In this document: positions 34,848 through 46,175 of the stretch, piece after piece | Numbering within the stretch: the first letter of the stretch is position 1 | Layout: each line of letters begins with the position of its first letter | NCBI GenBank assembly: GCA_947561395.2 | Contig: OX387182.1 | Span: 46,803,949-46,867,948, forward strand | DNA: 64,000 nt | DNA from: Buxus sempervirens | Taxonomy: Eukaryota; Streptophyta; Magnoliopsida; Buxales; Buxaceae | Reading direction: 5' to 3' | Position numbers and translations under genes: made by a program | The notes under the pieces: model-generated | Databases searched by the model: none | What the model saw: only the letters and a program-made list of their open reading frames with translations | Told to the model about the DNA's origin: nothing

Positions 34848-36482
34848 ACTTGTAGGTTATCTGTTCCGAAGTTGAGAACTTGAATTAATTGAGATGTATT
34901 AAAGTAATTGGGAATGAACCATATGATTTCAGTTCAGTTTAAATGTTGAAATTTTGCATAAATGGAATGTGCACTCTGTTAGGTTATAGATGTATGATTA
35001 TCCAGCGATCATAAATATATTAACGATCCTTGCCTAACCTCCGTGAGACGTGTTATATCTTTAATGAACAACACGGATCCGGGGCGTTACATTACACCAG
35101 CTCTCAAAAGTCTCGTACTAGACCACCCTTTTACACCCTTTTTACTAAACCATGCGATGTAGCTTATCACAACCAAAAGTAAACTTTTCTGCAAGTAAAG
35201 ATGCTCATGCCATACTATACCATTCCATTGACATGAGTTGTTATGTTCCTTGCTGGAAATTTATAGCTTCATTTACTTAATAGTTCATGCCTATTTAATT
35301 CTTGAGTTAATTCATATTGATTACTTTAATGAATGAATTTCTTCGAAGAACCTACTTGAATATTTAAATATGTAAGTATTACATTAAACTATAATACACG
35401 ATATTATAGTTATGACTAAAGTATGGATTATAGGTACTTATACAAGTTAATGTTCATGTATGTGTTTTATATCTTTATTTGTTGTTATGAGGTAAAACTA
35501 ATAATAATATTAGATAAAGGTTAAAAGTGAAATTAGTTGTGTAAGAAAGGATAAAATGCTCTTTTAATGTAATGAGGCACTAGCAAGAAATGACGGATTA
35601 ATGGTGCTCCTAGTGTAAAAGACACTAGTTGGATTGAGAAGAGACAAAATGAAAATAAAATAAATGGATGTCTACATTTTATTAGTTGCTCATCAGGTGT
35701 TCCAATCTTATAAGGGGTTGGAATTTCCTGGGGTTTGAGTCCCGAAAAGAATATATGATTGAGCTGAAAGGCCCTAAACCTCATGATGTGCACATGGGTT
35801 GTTGGGATAGTTTGATCCCTACTGTTAATGAAATGGGATCCGAAGGCGGGATCCAGGCCAAAATTTGGATAGTCCTAGACGGCGGGTATCCATAAGACCG
35901 GCTAGGGTTTGATATGAGTAACTACTAAAATCTAGACTTCTTGGTAAAATTTTATACTCCTTGTACTGTGACCCAAGTCGACTTGAGACTGAGAAGCTTA
36001 TGATATATAAATAAGCATTTCTATGTTTACTTATTGCTCACTCTCCATATGAAAATTTAATAACTTGGAAGTGGCCATATGGTAATGTGTTACATCGTTT
36101 TCATTTGGAGGGCAATAACTTCTTACTGAGCATTGTTTTGCTCACCCTGTTTTGGGAATTTATTTTTCAGGTTTACACAAAAACCAAGCTGCGAGGAAGA
36201 ATGACTAGTTTTGTTTTATTTTTGAGAAGTCTCTTGAATGCCCATGGCAGAAATTCTATTAGGGATATTTACTTTAAGCTTTGGTGCTCATCTCAGTGGG
36301 GTTGTACTGAGAACTTTATTTCACTTTGGTTGGTGTTGGTTTTATTTCTGATTCCACTTTATGATTGAAGATGATGAACCTCATCATCATGACAGGATTA
36401 TTTTATTTTGGACTATTATTGAATCATGGATTTTGTGGTAGTTGGTGTTTTGGTAACGTTCTGGTACGTCACAAGTATACCT

Positions 36483-36717
36483 TATTGCCACACTTGCCAC
36501 TTCCTCTCCCGGTAACGCTTCTCTCGCTTCTCATAAGACATAATTAACACAAAACGTCTTTGCCCATTGCCATGCCCCCTCTCCTGTAACATGTCTCTTC
36601 CACTCCTGGTAGTACATGTTTATTCTCAATGGTATAAAAGAGAATTTCTAGCCATTGCCTAGAATCTAGCCTAGCACATCCCAACTAAGGGATTGGTGTT
36701 AGGCCCAAGTCGGAACC
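36483..36717. repeat. 235-bp direct repeat, copy 2 (partner 27661-27895)
   Basis: Same length and about 95% identical by eye to copy 1, lying on the far side of the nested LTR cluster 8.8 kb away. Downstream sequence (AGAGCACCGGGATC) is unrelated to what follows copy 1. Confidence 0.9.
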
Positions 36718-37624
36718 AGAGCACCGGGATCTTATCAGCCACTAGCGCTGTACAATCAGCAATCTTGGTCACCTATCGAGAGGAGTCTTGGCTAAGACGA
36801 AGAAGAAGAAGAAATTTCCATCATCTTCAGGAGCTTGGACCCCATTTCAAAGCTCAGATAAGCATCAACACTACCGTACTTGACCTTTTCATTGTTAATC
36901 GTCTGGTGGTGGTAGTAGCATGTACCACGTCCATGTGTTTCCCTATCCAATCCGTACCGACTGAGATCGAGATCATCTCATTGCAAACCTTTTTGACCAG
37001 AAATTGGAGATCCCTAGGATTCGACAATTTGTGTGTTTTTAATGACTTTGGAGTTGTTCGATTTGATAAATCTAATCACATGATTTTTGGGGGAATTTTC
37101 AATTTTTCTTCCTTTTTTTAGTATATAGAGGTCATTGTTTTAGGTAGCGTTACTCTGTGTGGTGATCCATTGATGCAGTATTTGGTCTTTGGATTGGAAT
37201 TTCTTACAACAACTAATCTAAAATCTCTTTTACATAATGTAACATCATTTACTAAATGTTCTGACTTGATTATCATTGCAGGTGAATCGTGAGAATCGTG
37301 AGACTGTGAAGACAAGAATGCGCCTATCTTCTTCATGAGGAACCGAACTTCACTTGTTCGACTCACCTGCAAAGATAAGAATGCACCTATCTTCTTCGTG
37401 AGGAACTGAACTGAACTTGTTTGATATAATTCCCCACTGGTTTTCTCACGTGAAAGGAAGGGAAAGAACCCCTAAGTTTGGTATATTTTCCCTTTTGTGA
37501 GAGGATTTTGAAGCAAAGATTGAAGGTCTCGAACTTTAACAAAAGGTGGAAGAGATTTTAGGAACCATTTTGTTTCTCTGTCAGTTTTGATATTTTTCCT
37601 AGATATTTTTCTTTGACTTGTCTA
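36718..37624. other. Unassigned stretch
   Basis: No recognisable gene. A short repeat is visible: ACAAGAATGCGCCTATCTTCTTCATGAGGAAC-like text at 37,312 and again at 37,375. Several open frames occur but lack family similarity I recognise. Confidence 0.4.
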
Positions 37625-38298
37625 CAAACCCTTCCAAGCTCACTTTCTTATGCGAAAATCTTTCTGACTGAATGCCTAAACTAGCAATTAAAGGAAGCAT
37701 CATCACCTCCAAAAAGCATCAACTAAGATCCAGGATTCACTTCTGCAAAGCCCACTGTTAGGAATTTGACGTGATTCCTAGAGATCGTGAGAAACAAAGA
37801 GAACAATAGAAAGAATCAAACAAGAAATTAGACATAGTGATTTTACATGGTTCACCCTAGAATAGGGCTAAGTCCACGGCCACTAGTGCTGTTTCACTAT
37901 AATCTCAGAATGGTTGAAACTTACAGAAGATGGAACAATACAAAGGGAAATATAACCCTAATACAACGGAAATACCCTTTTGCGAATTTTCACCTTGGGG
38001 GCTCCGCCCCCGAACCCCCACCTTATGGGCAGGGGGGCAACGCCGTTGCCCCCCTACAAACCCCCGCGAGCTCACAGCGGAGCTTGACTCGCCAGTTGTG
38101 GCTAAGTGTCCAATATGATCAGGCTCTACACAACTCAACACCCACCTGTGCCACCCCTTTCCAAGCTCACTTTCTTATATGAAATCCTTGTGATTGAATA
38201 CTTGAACTAGCAATTAATGGTAGCATCACCACCTCCAAAGAGCATCAGCTAAGATCCGAGATCCACTTCTGCAAAGCTTGCATCTGCCACCCTTTTGT
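37625..38298. repeat. ~150-bp tandem duplication split by a solo LTR
   Basis: CCAAGCTCACTTTCTTAT...CTAGCAATTAA...CATCACCACCTCCAAA...CACTTCTGCAAAGC occurs at 37,632-37,755 and 38,155-38,285. The LTR at 37756-38140 was inserted in the first unit, as the sequence resumes with CCCACCTGTGCCACCCC. Confidence 0.8.
37756..38140. mobile_element. Short solo LTR, 385 bp, CCCAC target duplication
   Basis: Starts TGTTAGGAATTTGACG, ends CACAACTCAACA, flanked by CCCAC on both sides (37751-37755, 38141-38145). TGTTAG...CA ends and size suit a Ty1/copia-type LTR, though no internal region exists to prove it. The GC-rich tail holds strong hairpins, including a 23-nt palindrome at 38032-38054 (GGGGGGCAACG/CGTTGCCCCCC). 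Confidence 0.82.
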
Positions 38299-38540
38299 AG
38301 ACATCAACTTCCTCTTTTTTGCCTATTTAGTTTTCTTTTTGTTTCTCCACCTTTTTGTTAGAGTGATCTATTAAAATATCACTTCGGCTTGGTTCATTAG
38401 GAGCTTATTTTGCATATGGGATTCTTAAATTTCTCTGTCTACATGACAATTCATTTTTTGTGTTTAAATTTGTCTTTTTAATCTTTCTAATGAGCATAAT
38501 TTCTCATATATCAATCCATGGAAACTCATTTGAGGTGTCT

Positions 38541-38570
38541 ATTAGCATATTATCTCGTGCGATGCACGGG
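38541..38570 (-). mobile_element. Helitron 3' terminus on minus strand
   Basis: Read on the minus strand, a CGTGC-ATC-GCACG hairpin (38556-38568) is followed 10 nt later by CTAAT (38545-38541), the CTRRT rule met exactly as in the two Helitrons at the left of the window. The 5' end would lie at higher coordinates, perhaps TCTATATCC at 42851, beyond solo LTR 2, but that is uncertain. Confidence 0.6.
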
Positions 38571-39126
38571 TAATTGAAGAAAGGGAAGCTTTAAACAAAT
38601 ATTTTAATATAATAACTAAGAGAAAAAAGACTCACAAATTGTTTAGAAAACAAGGTTTACAAACCTGTAAAGCCCCGAAACCGGGTTATGTAATAAAACC
38701 GTAACTCTTTCCCGAGGAGTTAACTATTCTATACAGGATCGCTATATTAGAGTAAGGAAAACATGAAATGGCAAAAACATAATCAAAGTCAACTAAAATT
38801 TTCCCCAACTCACCTGAACCAAGCATATACCCGATTGTATCGACCTCTCTGAAATCTAAAAACAAAACAAAACAGTGAGATACGACTATCTCAGCAAGTA
38901 GCAATGCATGCACAAAATATAGTTATAATAGTACTAAAACATGCACGATTAAAAATACACGACAATCAACCACGGGTAATCCGTCTAATCTCGGAAATAC
39001 ACCGTCAATCACATTCGGAAATCTTATGTATTGGGACTCGTGAAGTTTGTCTATTTTGTGTGGCTAAGCACTAGAGTTTCAGACAATCCAGTCTAACATT
39101 GCAACAGCTCGAACATCCAATATCGT

Positions 39127-39223
39127 CGCCCTCATGGCGGAATTACTCAAGTGACCTCACCATCATGGTGGAAACGGAGTTGCTGCAGCGCTTCCCTCAT
39201 GGAAGGCCTCTCCATCATAGAGG
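39127..39223. repeat. Four hairpins with conserved loop and covarying stems (solo LTR 2)
   Basis: Loops CTCAT, ATCAT, CTCAT, CCATCAT are closed by different but complementary stems: CGCC/GGCG (39127-39139), CACC/GGTG (39158-39170), CTTCC/GGAAG (39191-39205), CCTCT/AGAGG (39207-39223). Every unit keeps pairing while the stem sequence changes. Confidence 0.88.
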
Positions 39224-40163
39224 AAATGCATGAAAGAACTCCAGACTTAAATCCAAACAAAACATACAAATTCCACCTGCAACTAGACTGTGGATTCACA
39301 CTAAGTCTCGCCCTTAATACTTTGGCAAAAGTTATCATTTACTGTGTAAATTTTTCATAAAACATGCTTATAGTAAGAGAAGCCAATTTATAGTTAAGAA
39401 TAACAATCTCAGTTTCAAGTAAACAATAAAGCCATCCAACAGCAGAAATTTACAGCAACAGGTATCAACAGCGAAAACACTTACATTTTTGTCAAGATGG
39501 TAACCCATGAACAACCTCTGGAAGTACTTATAATTTCATCAAACGGAAATAAATGAGTACATGGAGAAATCCATAATCACAAACATTTCAGATTGTAATA
39601 AAAAATTTCATGCTCAATGCAAGGTTAAATCAGTTCCATACATTCCCAAATGGCCATTCCTCTTAGATAAAAAATTCAATTTCTGCTACTACCTTTACTA
39701 ATTAAGACCAAGACCACTTATGCCTTATTGCCAATACTACTTCCTATAGGTTACTATCAGTGCTGGCATCCCATCTAAACACAAGTTAAATTCTGCTCTA
39801 GCATTCTTCCATTATTTAATCCTCTTTGCACAGAATTCAGATTTGCAATCTTCTTCTAACTGACTTTAACATATATATTACTCCACAGATTTTTATTGTC
39901 AAATTGTTGTCTCCATAAATTACTAACAATTCTGGAATTCACCATTTAATCTCTGAGTAACTCAGATGTAGCTATAAAGTATAATTGACACAAGGATAAG
40001 ATTATAAAAGTCTTCAATATCTGCTGTAGAAAAGTTTAACAAGCCTTTAATAACATGACTCTCAATAAAAACTCTTAATCCACATTAGTAATCTGATATA
40101 CATATAAATCTAAAAACTCTAGATGCTAAATAGAACTTAAATAAAGCTAATTGAATATATTTT

Positions 40164-40377
40164 AGAAATTGAAAATGTAACTATACATTTTCACCAAAAC
40201 ATCCGCACCATACACCTAAATTGGTGCTGGGCATTGACCTCACCAGGTCAGTAGCCCTTGGCGCCAGGTTAGAAACTAAAAATGTAACTATACATTTTCA
40301 CCAAAACATCCGCACCATACACCTAAATTGGTGATGCGCGTTGACCTCACCAGGTCAGCAGCCCTTGGCACCAAATT
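40164..40377. repeat. 107-bp tandem duplication in solo LTR 2
   Basis: AATGTAACTATACATTTTCA...CTAAATTGGTG...TTGACCTCACCAGGTCAG...CCCTTGGCGCCAGGTTAG is present twice (40164-40270, 40271-40377). A third partial copy of the last part lies at about 40,410-40,452. Confidence 0.88.
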
Positions 40378-41803
40378 AGCCCACCCAAGAAAAATAACTA
40401 GTGCTGACCTCCCAAGAGGTCAACCGCACTCAACACACCTTGGCGCCAGGTCTATTTTTTTCTCTTCAACTTGCGGCAAGTGCTACTTCACCATGACTGA
40501 ATCAAATCCAATCATTCAAGACACTTCTAGCACTTCACTTAGGATCTAAATGACCCATAAAATCACAATCGAATTTAATCTTAATAGCTCTAACATATAT
40601 CAAAGATCAAACGAACAAAAACCTGAACATAACATGTAATTTTCGTATAACACATGCTGTTTTTGAAGGTGCTACTTGCCTTATATTGCTGGAATTCAAC
40701 TTCACCCAAATTAGCAATGAGGATCAGGTGTTCTCCACACCCAAAGCTTCCCAACAGTTGCTGAAATTTTGCATAAAATTTCTAGAATTCAGATCTGATC
40801 CACTGGTCCAATTCTCTACTAAAACTTTGTTGGAAAATAACTCAGACTAACCTAAATCAAACACTGAGATTAGCTTACCTGATCTGGACTGAAAATTGGA
40901 CAAGAATATGAGTAACCAGATCAGACGCCCTCCTTTCATGAACTAAGCTCCCTTCACAAAACCTTAATTCTTCAGATCTGTTTTGACTCACCCCAATCTC
41001 TGCTATTCCAGTTTTCTCCAACAACAAAAGGGAACTTCAAAAGCCCCTTTCCAACAACAATTTGGAAGTTCAAGAACCAACTTCTCCAGCCCAACAGCAC
41101 CCTCATGTCCAGTTCTCCTTTTCCCTCTCATCTCCTCCTTTCTCGCTTGGCTGGACACCCTTCCCCCTTTCTTCTTCTTCCTTCCTTTTCTTCTCCCTTG
41201 TTCTGGACGTTCTCCCCTCTCTCTTGGCTCTCCTTTGATTGCCAAGCAAATCGACATGTCTCCTAGACTTCCTAAGCACCCCTTGGAATTCTCATGCACC
41301 CCTTGGAAATTCTAGCTCTCTCTCTCATTGGACAACCTCTCATGTGCTCAACTTTATGTTCCCCTATTGTGCTCTTCACAAAATTCCCTACACTAAATTT
41401 GCCACTCATCTAGATATATAGCATCACCACTCAATAATTTCTATTAAAATTCCCATTTAATATTTCTTGCCCATTGAAATTATAATATACCCTCACTTAA
41501 TTGAACCTAATACAATTTACCTTAATAATTTATTAAATTATTACTATACGATATAATTACCACTTACCCAAATTTACATAATCTCTGAATTGCTGAAATT
41601 CCCTAATTGACCTTGCGACACTCCAACAATAATTTCCAGCAATTTCTCATATCTATTTATTTATAATTATCCCATCCGATTCGACCAAGAGTCCCCGGTT
41701 TACCTCTTTGATCTCCTTCCTCTATGAAATTTTTATTTGCCTTAAATTAATTACCAAACAAATAATTTTTCATTTCATTAAAATTTTGGGATTTTACAAA
41801 ACC

Positions 41804-43665
41804 TCCCTTGGATTTACACAAATCTGAAGTGTAGCTATCTCTCTTTAGAAGTGTATCATAAATCATAACAGATTCAGAACCAGAGATGTTAACAAGTGTA
41901 AACCTATGAACAAGTAAATCTATGTTATTCTTGAAACATGGTAGGAGTAAAGAAAAAGAATTCATATAATAAAGACCATTTTCAATTCATGAATTTGTAC
42001 ATAGAGAGCTAGAGTAGTGTTCCATGTATTCATTGTAAAGGTAGATTTATTCTTACAGTATTCCTTAATGTATTCGTTGTTTGCAAATGTAATGCTTAGT
42101 TCATATTGTAGATTTTTTTTTTTGGTTAGTTCATATTGTAGATCAATCATGGGAAGAATCATTGGAAGTGTAATGCTTAGTACATTCAAAAGATTCATAT
42201 ATCATACATCTTAATGTTTGGGAACTCAATAAATATAAGTAATAGACAATAAACTAAGAACCCCAACTCAAAGCGTCTAACCCATTGTACAGCCAATATG
42301 GGCTTTTATAATATATTTGTAAGATGGGAAAATGCAAAAGGAGAAAAGAAAAATAAAAATAGAAACCAAGATGAAAAATAATGAACATAGATTGAAATTC
42401 CATGCTTTGTAGGGAAGATAAAGAAGTTAGCTACATTGGAAGTTGAGTTCGAAGAGTAGATAAAGAAGTTAGGTGCATCGAAAGTTAAGTTCTAATAGTA
42501 GAAAAGGAAGTGGGTTGCATAAACACCTAATTGCAATTGCTCAACAAAACTTCCAACACAAGCATGGCTCATGATTGAATGAATATGATCATGTGCTCCA
42601 CTCCCGTGTTTTGAATAAGTGGAAACTCGAGTTCATAGGCTTCTCTACTCGGGTCTCTATTTCTTCTATTTGAAAAAACATGATTTCAGTGGTTGATAGA
42701 TTCATCTTTGTATGCAAATCTTCGCTACCATTAACAGTGAACTCCCACATTAGCGACGATTTAGCCTTCAGGATTTGGAGATATGGGGTGAACCGCAAGT
42801 AAATAAAGAGTGTAAGAGTAAAGAGAAATCGTCAGTTAAAGAGGATATAGATTGAAGACAAATCACCACACTTATAATTAGGATTTCCGTTTGGGTTCCT
42901 CGCTTTCATTGACTGTTATGGGTCAGAGAAACTGAGCCGTTAAAAGCTTAAAAGCTTTTAAGCTTTATAACCAACATTTGTTTGTTATAGGAACTCGTTT
43001 TAAGCCCTATAACTCATTCTAAGCCATAGAACGAGCTTCTAACATTAATGCCAACGGAAGCATTAATGCTAGGATCCATTATTGTCACTAAACAATTTAA
43101 GGGGAAATTTATTCTTAAAATTTAAAAAATTATCTTTCATTGGTGGACAAATATTAACACAGATTGGTTTATTTTTATTTCGTTCAATAACAAAACATAT
43201 ATTATATAATATATTTAAACTATTTAGGTATATTGGATTATAAACCTTAGATAAAATTTTGGTTGCATTACACAAACTTCTAAAAAAATCCCTTAAATTT
43301 CTGCTATTATCCAATCAAGGTCATCTGTTGAGAAAATTTGCATTTTTATATACAAAAATGTATAAGTGTTTGTCTAAATTTTAGAGCAGTGTTTGACATG
43401 AAATTTTGAATTCCACCAATGTTTTTTAGGGTTTACTCCATAAATTTCACAAAAAACCTTTAATAAATTTACGAAAATATTTAGAAACTTTAATAACTAT
43501 TTCTCTAAATTTTAGACAATATAATATTTTTTATATTGTCTTCTATGATTTTTATACTATTTTGCACAAATAAATATTCAATGCAACAAGCACATTGAAT
43601 GTAAAATAAACTTTCATATGAATGCAAGTATAATTGAGTTTTTACAAAATTCTAATTACAACATT
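41804..43665. other. Gene-free stretch between solo LTRs 2 and 3
   Basis: AT-rich with no recognisable gene. A TTAAAAGCTTAAAAGCTTTTAA palindrome-like cluster occurs near 42,940, followed by text (CTCATTCTAAGCCATAGAAC) related to the MITE at 59.7-60.0 kb. Confidence 0.5.
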
Positions 43666-43854
43666 ATTTGTGTAAAACCCCAAACCCGATCTATCTTAAT
43701 TATTAAGTTTATTGATTTAAAGTAAGCTTATTAGACTAATTAAGTACTTGTGCTATGAAGGTGAGGTGGATGTGGATCATGCCTGAGAATTGGGGAAAAC
43801 AAATTGAAGTATGTTGAAGGTTTTACTAAGGTCGGCTTAATCAAGGTTATATCT

Positions 43855-44110
43855 AAATTTCATGTGACCTAAGGTATCCCAAGTATACCTAAGGTACCGT
43901 CTTGTATATCTAAGGTAACCCTCAAGTATATCTAAGATACCCCCCAAGTATACATAAGGTACCCCCCTTGTATACCTAAGGTGCCCCCTCCCCCAAGTAT
44001 ACCTAAGGTACCCCCAAGTGTAACTAAGGTAACCCCCAAGTAAATCTAAAGTACCCCCGAATAACTCTAAGGTACCCCCCCTTGAATAGCAAAGGTACCC
44101 CCAAGGGTTA
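43855..44110. repeat. ~24-bp CTAAGGTACCCCCAAGTATA minisatellite
   Basis: About ten variable copies of CCCCAAGTATACCTAAGGTA. The long minus-strand frame here (43837-44184) is a Tyr/Gly/Leu-rich translation of the repeat, not a gene. Confidence 0.9.
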
Positions 44111-44728
44111 GTTGGAATAGGGGCCTTGTTGAGGGGCAAGTTTGAAAAACCAAAAGGAGGCAACATAAAACTATGCCTTAACAAAATTTTCTAAGTGTTT
44201 TGACTCTTATTTGTATTGGATGTTTAGAGCAAAAAGAGAGTGAGTGGGGTTGGTGAAATCTTGAAGAAGAAGAAGGAATATTGAAGGGGAGTTGAGCCTC
44301 ACCATTGAACAAGTAAGTAGCAAACCCTTTCAAATAAAATGATTTGCCTAAATTCGGATTTTCTTCTCTAAGGTTTGATTGAGGTGAGAAAATTGATTTC
44401 ATGTTGTTTTAGCTTCTAAATTTCGTAGGGTCTTGGTTGTATAGCTTTTGTTGCTGGTTTTGCAACTAAATTATTGAGGGTTTCGATCTACATTGACCAT
44501 ATTCGAATTTGAGGCTTTCATTTTGCAAGCTACAACTTGGATTTCATTTGGATTTGGTTTGAACTATGGATTGGATGTATTTCTTGTTTTAGTAACATTT
44601 TAAAGGTGTTTTCGAGTATATTATTGAGTAATAGATGTTTTATAATGATGAGAATTCAAGTTAGAATGGTTTATTTGAGTTTAGAATTGAAAAGGTCGAG
44701 AAAAATGAAGTTGAAAATCCTGCCCGAG

Positions 44729-44990
44729 TTGTAGATTAATCGCGAAAGCTATTCGCAAGTTGTAGATTAATCGTGGAGTAAATCTTGATAAATTATTGGA
44801 AATTTAACTTTTGGAAAAGCTAATCGTGGATTTGAAGATTAATTGCGAGTTGTAGATTAATCATGGAATTAATCCTAGAAATTTTTGGAAATTTAACCAT
44901 CGAGAAAGCTAATCATGGATTTGTAGATTAATTGCAAGACCTAATCGTGAATTGTAGATTAATCACCAGTTTTGTAGATTAGTCGTGGCA
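44729..44990. repeat. TTGTAGATTAATCGTGG repeat cluster
   Basis: About seven copies of TTGTAGATTAATCGYGR-like words, partly organised in two larger units that also share GGAAATTTAAC and GAAAGCTAATCRTGGATTTG. Confidence 0.8.
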
Positions 44991-45460
44991 AGACAAATTT
45001 TTGTTATTTTGACCATTTAACCTAGTTTTCAATTCTAAATAATTTTTAAGTAAATTTAACACATGTACAAATAAGAATTTGGTGTTTATAAGTGGTTTTC
45101 ACTGACAAAAGTATTTTATAAAAATTATAGAAGATTTTGAGTATGTTCTGCTAAAAAAGGTCATGATTTGGGTCTAAAGAGCAAATTGGTTCTTAAACTT
45201 ATTTTTATTTACATTGGTTGGTTTCTACACTTGTAAAAGAACATTTTTAAATATGATTTGAGTTTTGGAATTGTTTAAGAAGGTAAAATTAGTGGATGTC
45301 ATGCTCTACAAATTTAGGAAAAACATTGTTTACACATCTATCTTCATTCGAAATGGTTTGTGATTACTTACACACCGATTTGAGCTCTAATTTAGATTTG
45401 TGAAAGTGAGGTTGAGAACTCTTATGTAGTTTGACAAGGCTCTTGGCCTATGGTTTAATT

Positions 45461-45570
45461 GGCAGTGGATGAGTAATCCCACTTAGCCTTAGTATAATTG
45501 GCAGTGGACAAGTAATCCCACTTAGCCTTAGTGATTGGTAGTGGATGGGGAATCTCATTTGGCCTTGGTT
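45461..45570 (+). repeat. Three-unit hairpin array in solo LTR 3
   Basis: GGCAGTGGAYRAGTAATCCC then ACTTAGCC occurs twice with AGTGG/CCACT stems (45464-45483, 45503-45522). A third copy reads AGTGGATGGGGAATCTCATT, where two C-to-T changes turn G-C pairs to G-U and keep the stem possible. Confidence 0.7.
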
Positions 45571-46175
45571 TGTGTACTGAAGTACTTGTTTTAGCATCTG
45601 ATTTGAATGGTTTTGTTTTGAGTTGTGAGTCATCTAATTGGGCATTGCACTTAATAAGGATCCATGGTGAGTCTAGTCAGTGTATTAATGTTGGCTTGTT
45701 AGCTTAATGATCTTGTCCATAATTGCATTTCATTGATGTGGAATTTAGTAAAGCCCTTTACATTGATGTGTAACATAGTGTAGAGGTGCTGCGGCAACCA
45801 TCTGCCACAGGGAATTGGTGGGATGTTTTTGTGATTCATATTATGATTTGAAGCTAGATTAGGCCATTGTTTTGGGTTGTCACTTGCCTGTGTGTTGGTG
45901 CTCTACATGCTGAAATATCCCTAGTTAGGCTTCTATCTGTAAGTCGTGTGTAGGTGGCACATGGACAGAAGTTGTTAATCTAATTTACAGGCACGCTAAT
46001 CCACAAGTTCTACCCAAAACATGCTTACAGTATATGATTGTTTTTATCGAATTGATTTCATGTGTTATCCGACTGAGATGCTTTGACTTGGATTTGGTAT
46101 TTTATATTTAAGAATGTTATCATGATGTTATAAATTTACATAAACTGTTTCTATTCATGTATGTTTGCTATTTAC

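Larger units (their letters stand above)
32632..35091 (+). mobile_element. Long solo LTR 1 (2460 bp)
   Basis: Begins TGTAAGACCCTG, ends GATCCGGGGCGTTACA, with TTACA directly repeated at 32627-32631 and 35092-35096. No gag-pol is associated. Length and terminal TGTAARAYCCC/GGGGCGTTACA resemble the long LTRs of Del/Tekay-type gypsy elements, but without an internal region the clade is an inference. It holds a CACCTCGCGC minisatellite, a hairpin array and a hairpin-acceptor-short ORF module. Confidence 0.9.
27896..36473 (+). mobile_element. Host solo LTR (net ~2.4 kb) with two nested solo LTRs
   Basis: Begins TGTAAAGACCC and ends TGGTACGTCACA, like the other TGTAA...TACA LTRs in the window. The inner part is split by solo LTRs at 28660-32332 and 32632-35091. 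Remnants 27896-28659, 32338-32631 and 35097-36473 together form about 2.4 kb. It carries a TGAGC...GCTCA hairpin (36127-36144), a T-rich tract and AG (36169-36170) as in its relatives. No 5-bp target duplication is seen (GAACC versus AGTAT), so the boundaries may reflect later recombination. Confidence 0.5.
38666..41798 (-). mobile_element. Long solo LTR 2 (3133 bp)
   Basis: On the minus strand it begins TGTAAAATCCC and ends CGGTTTCGGGGCTTTACA. AAACC is repeated at 38661-38665 and 41799-41803. No internal region. It contains a 107-bp tandem duplication, a four-unit covarying hairpin array and, near its 3' end, the hairpin-acceptor module (hairpin 38876-38893, AG at 38849-38850 or 38856-38857). 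Confidence 0.9.

Noticed and set aside
36483..36717. The 235-bp pair as LTRs of a single 9-kb retrotransposon
   Set aside because: Ends are not TG...CA, no target duplication, no primer site after copy 1, and the interval is filled by other solo LTRs.
38686..38913. Minus-strand frame DFREVDTIGYMLGSGELGKI as a gene
   Set aside because: Lies at the end of solo LTR 2 across the acceptor-like AG; no homologue recognised and no match to the YYL-ending frame of LTRs 1 and 3.
39127..39223. CRISPR-like repeat array
   Set aside because: Units are short hairpins with variable stems in a plant LTR; there are no fixed repeats with unique spacers and no cas genes.
43837..44184. 115-residue minus-strand frame rich in Tyr, Gly, Leu
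   Set aside because: Translation of the 24-bp minisatellite; the frame exists only because the unit length is a multiple of three.
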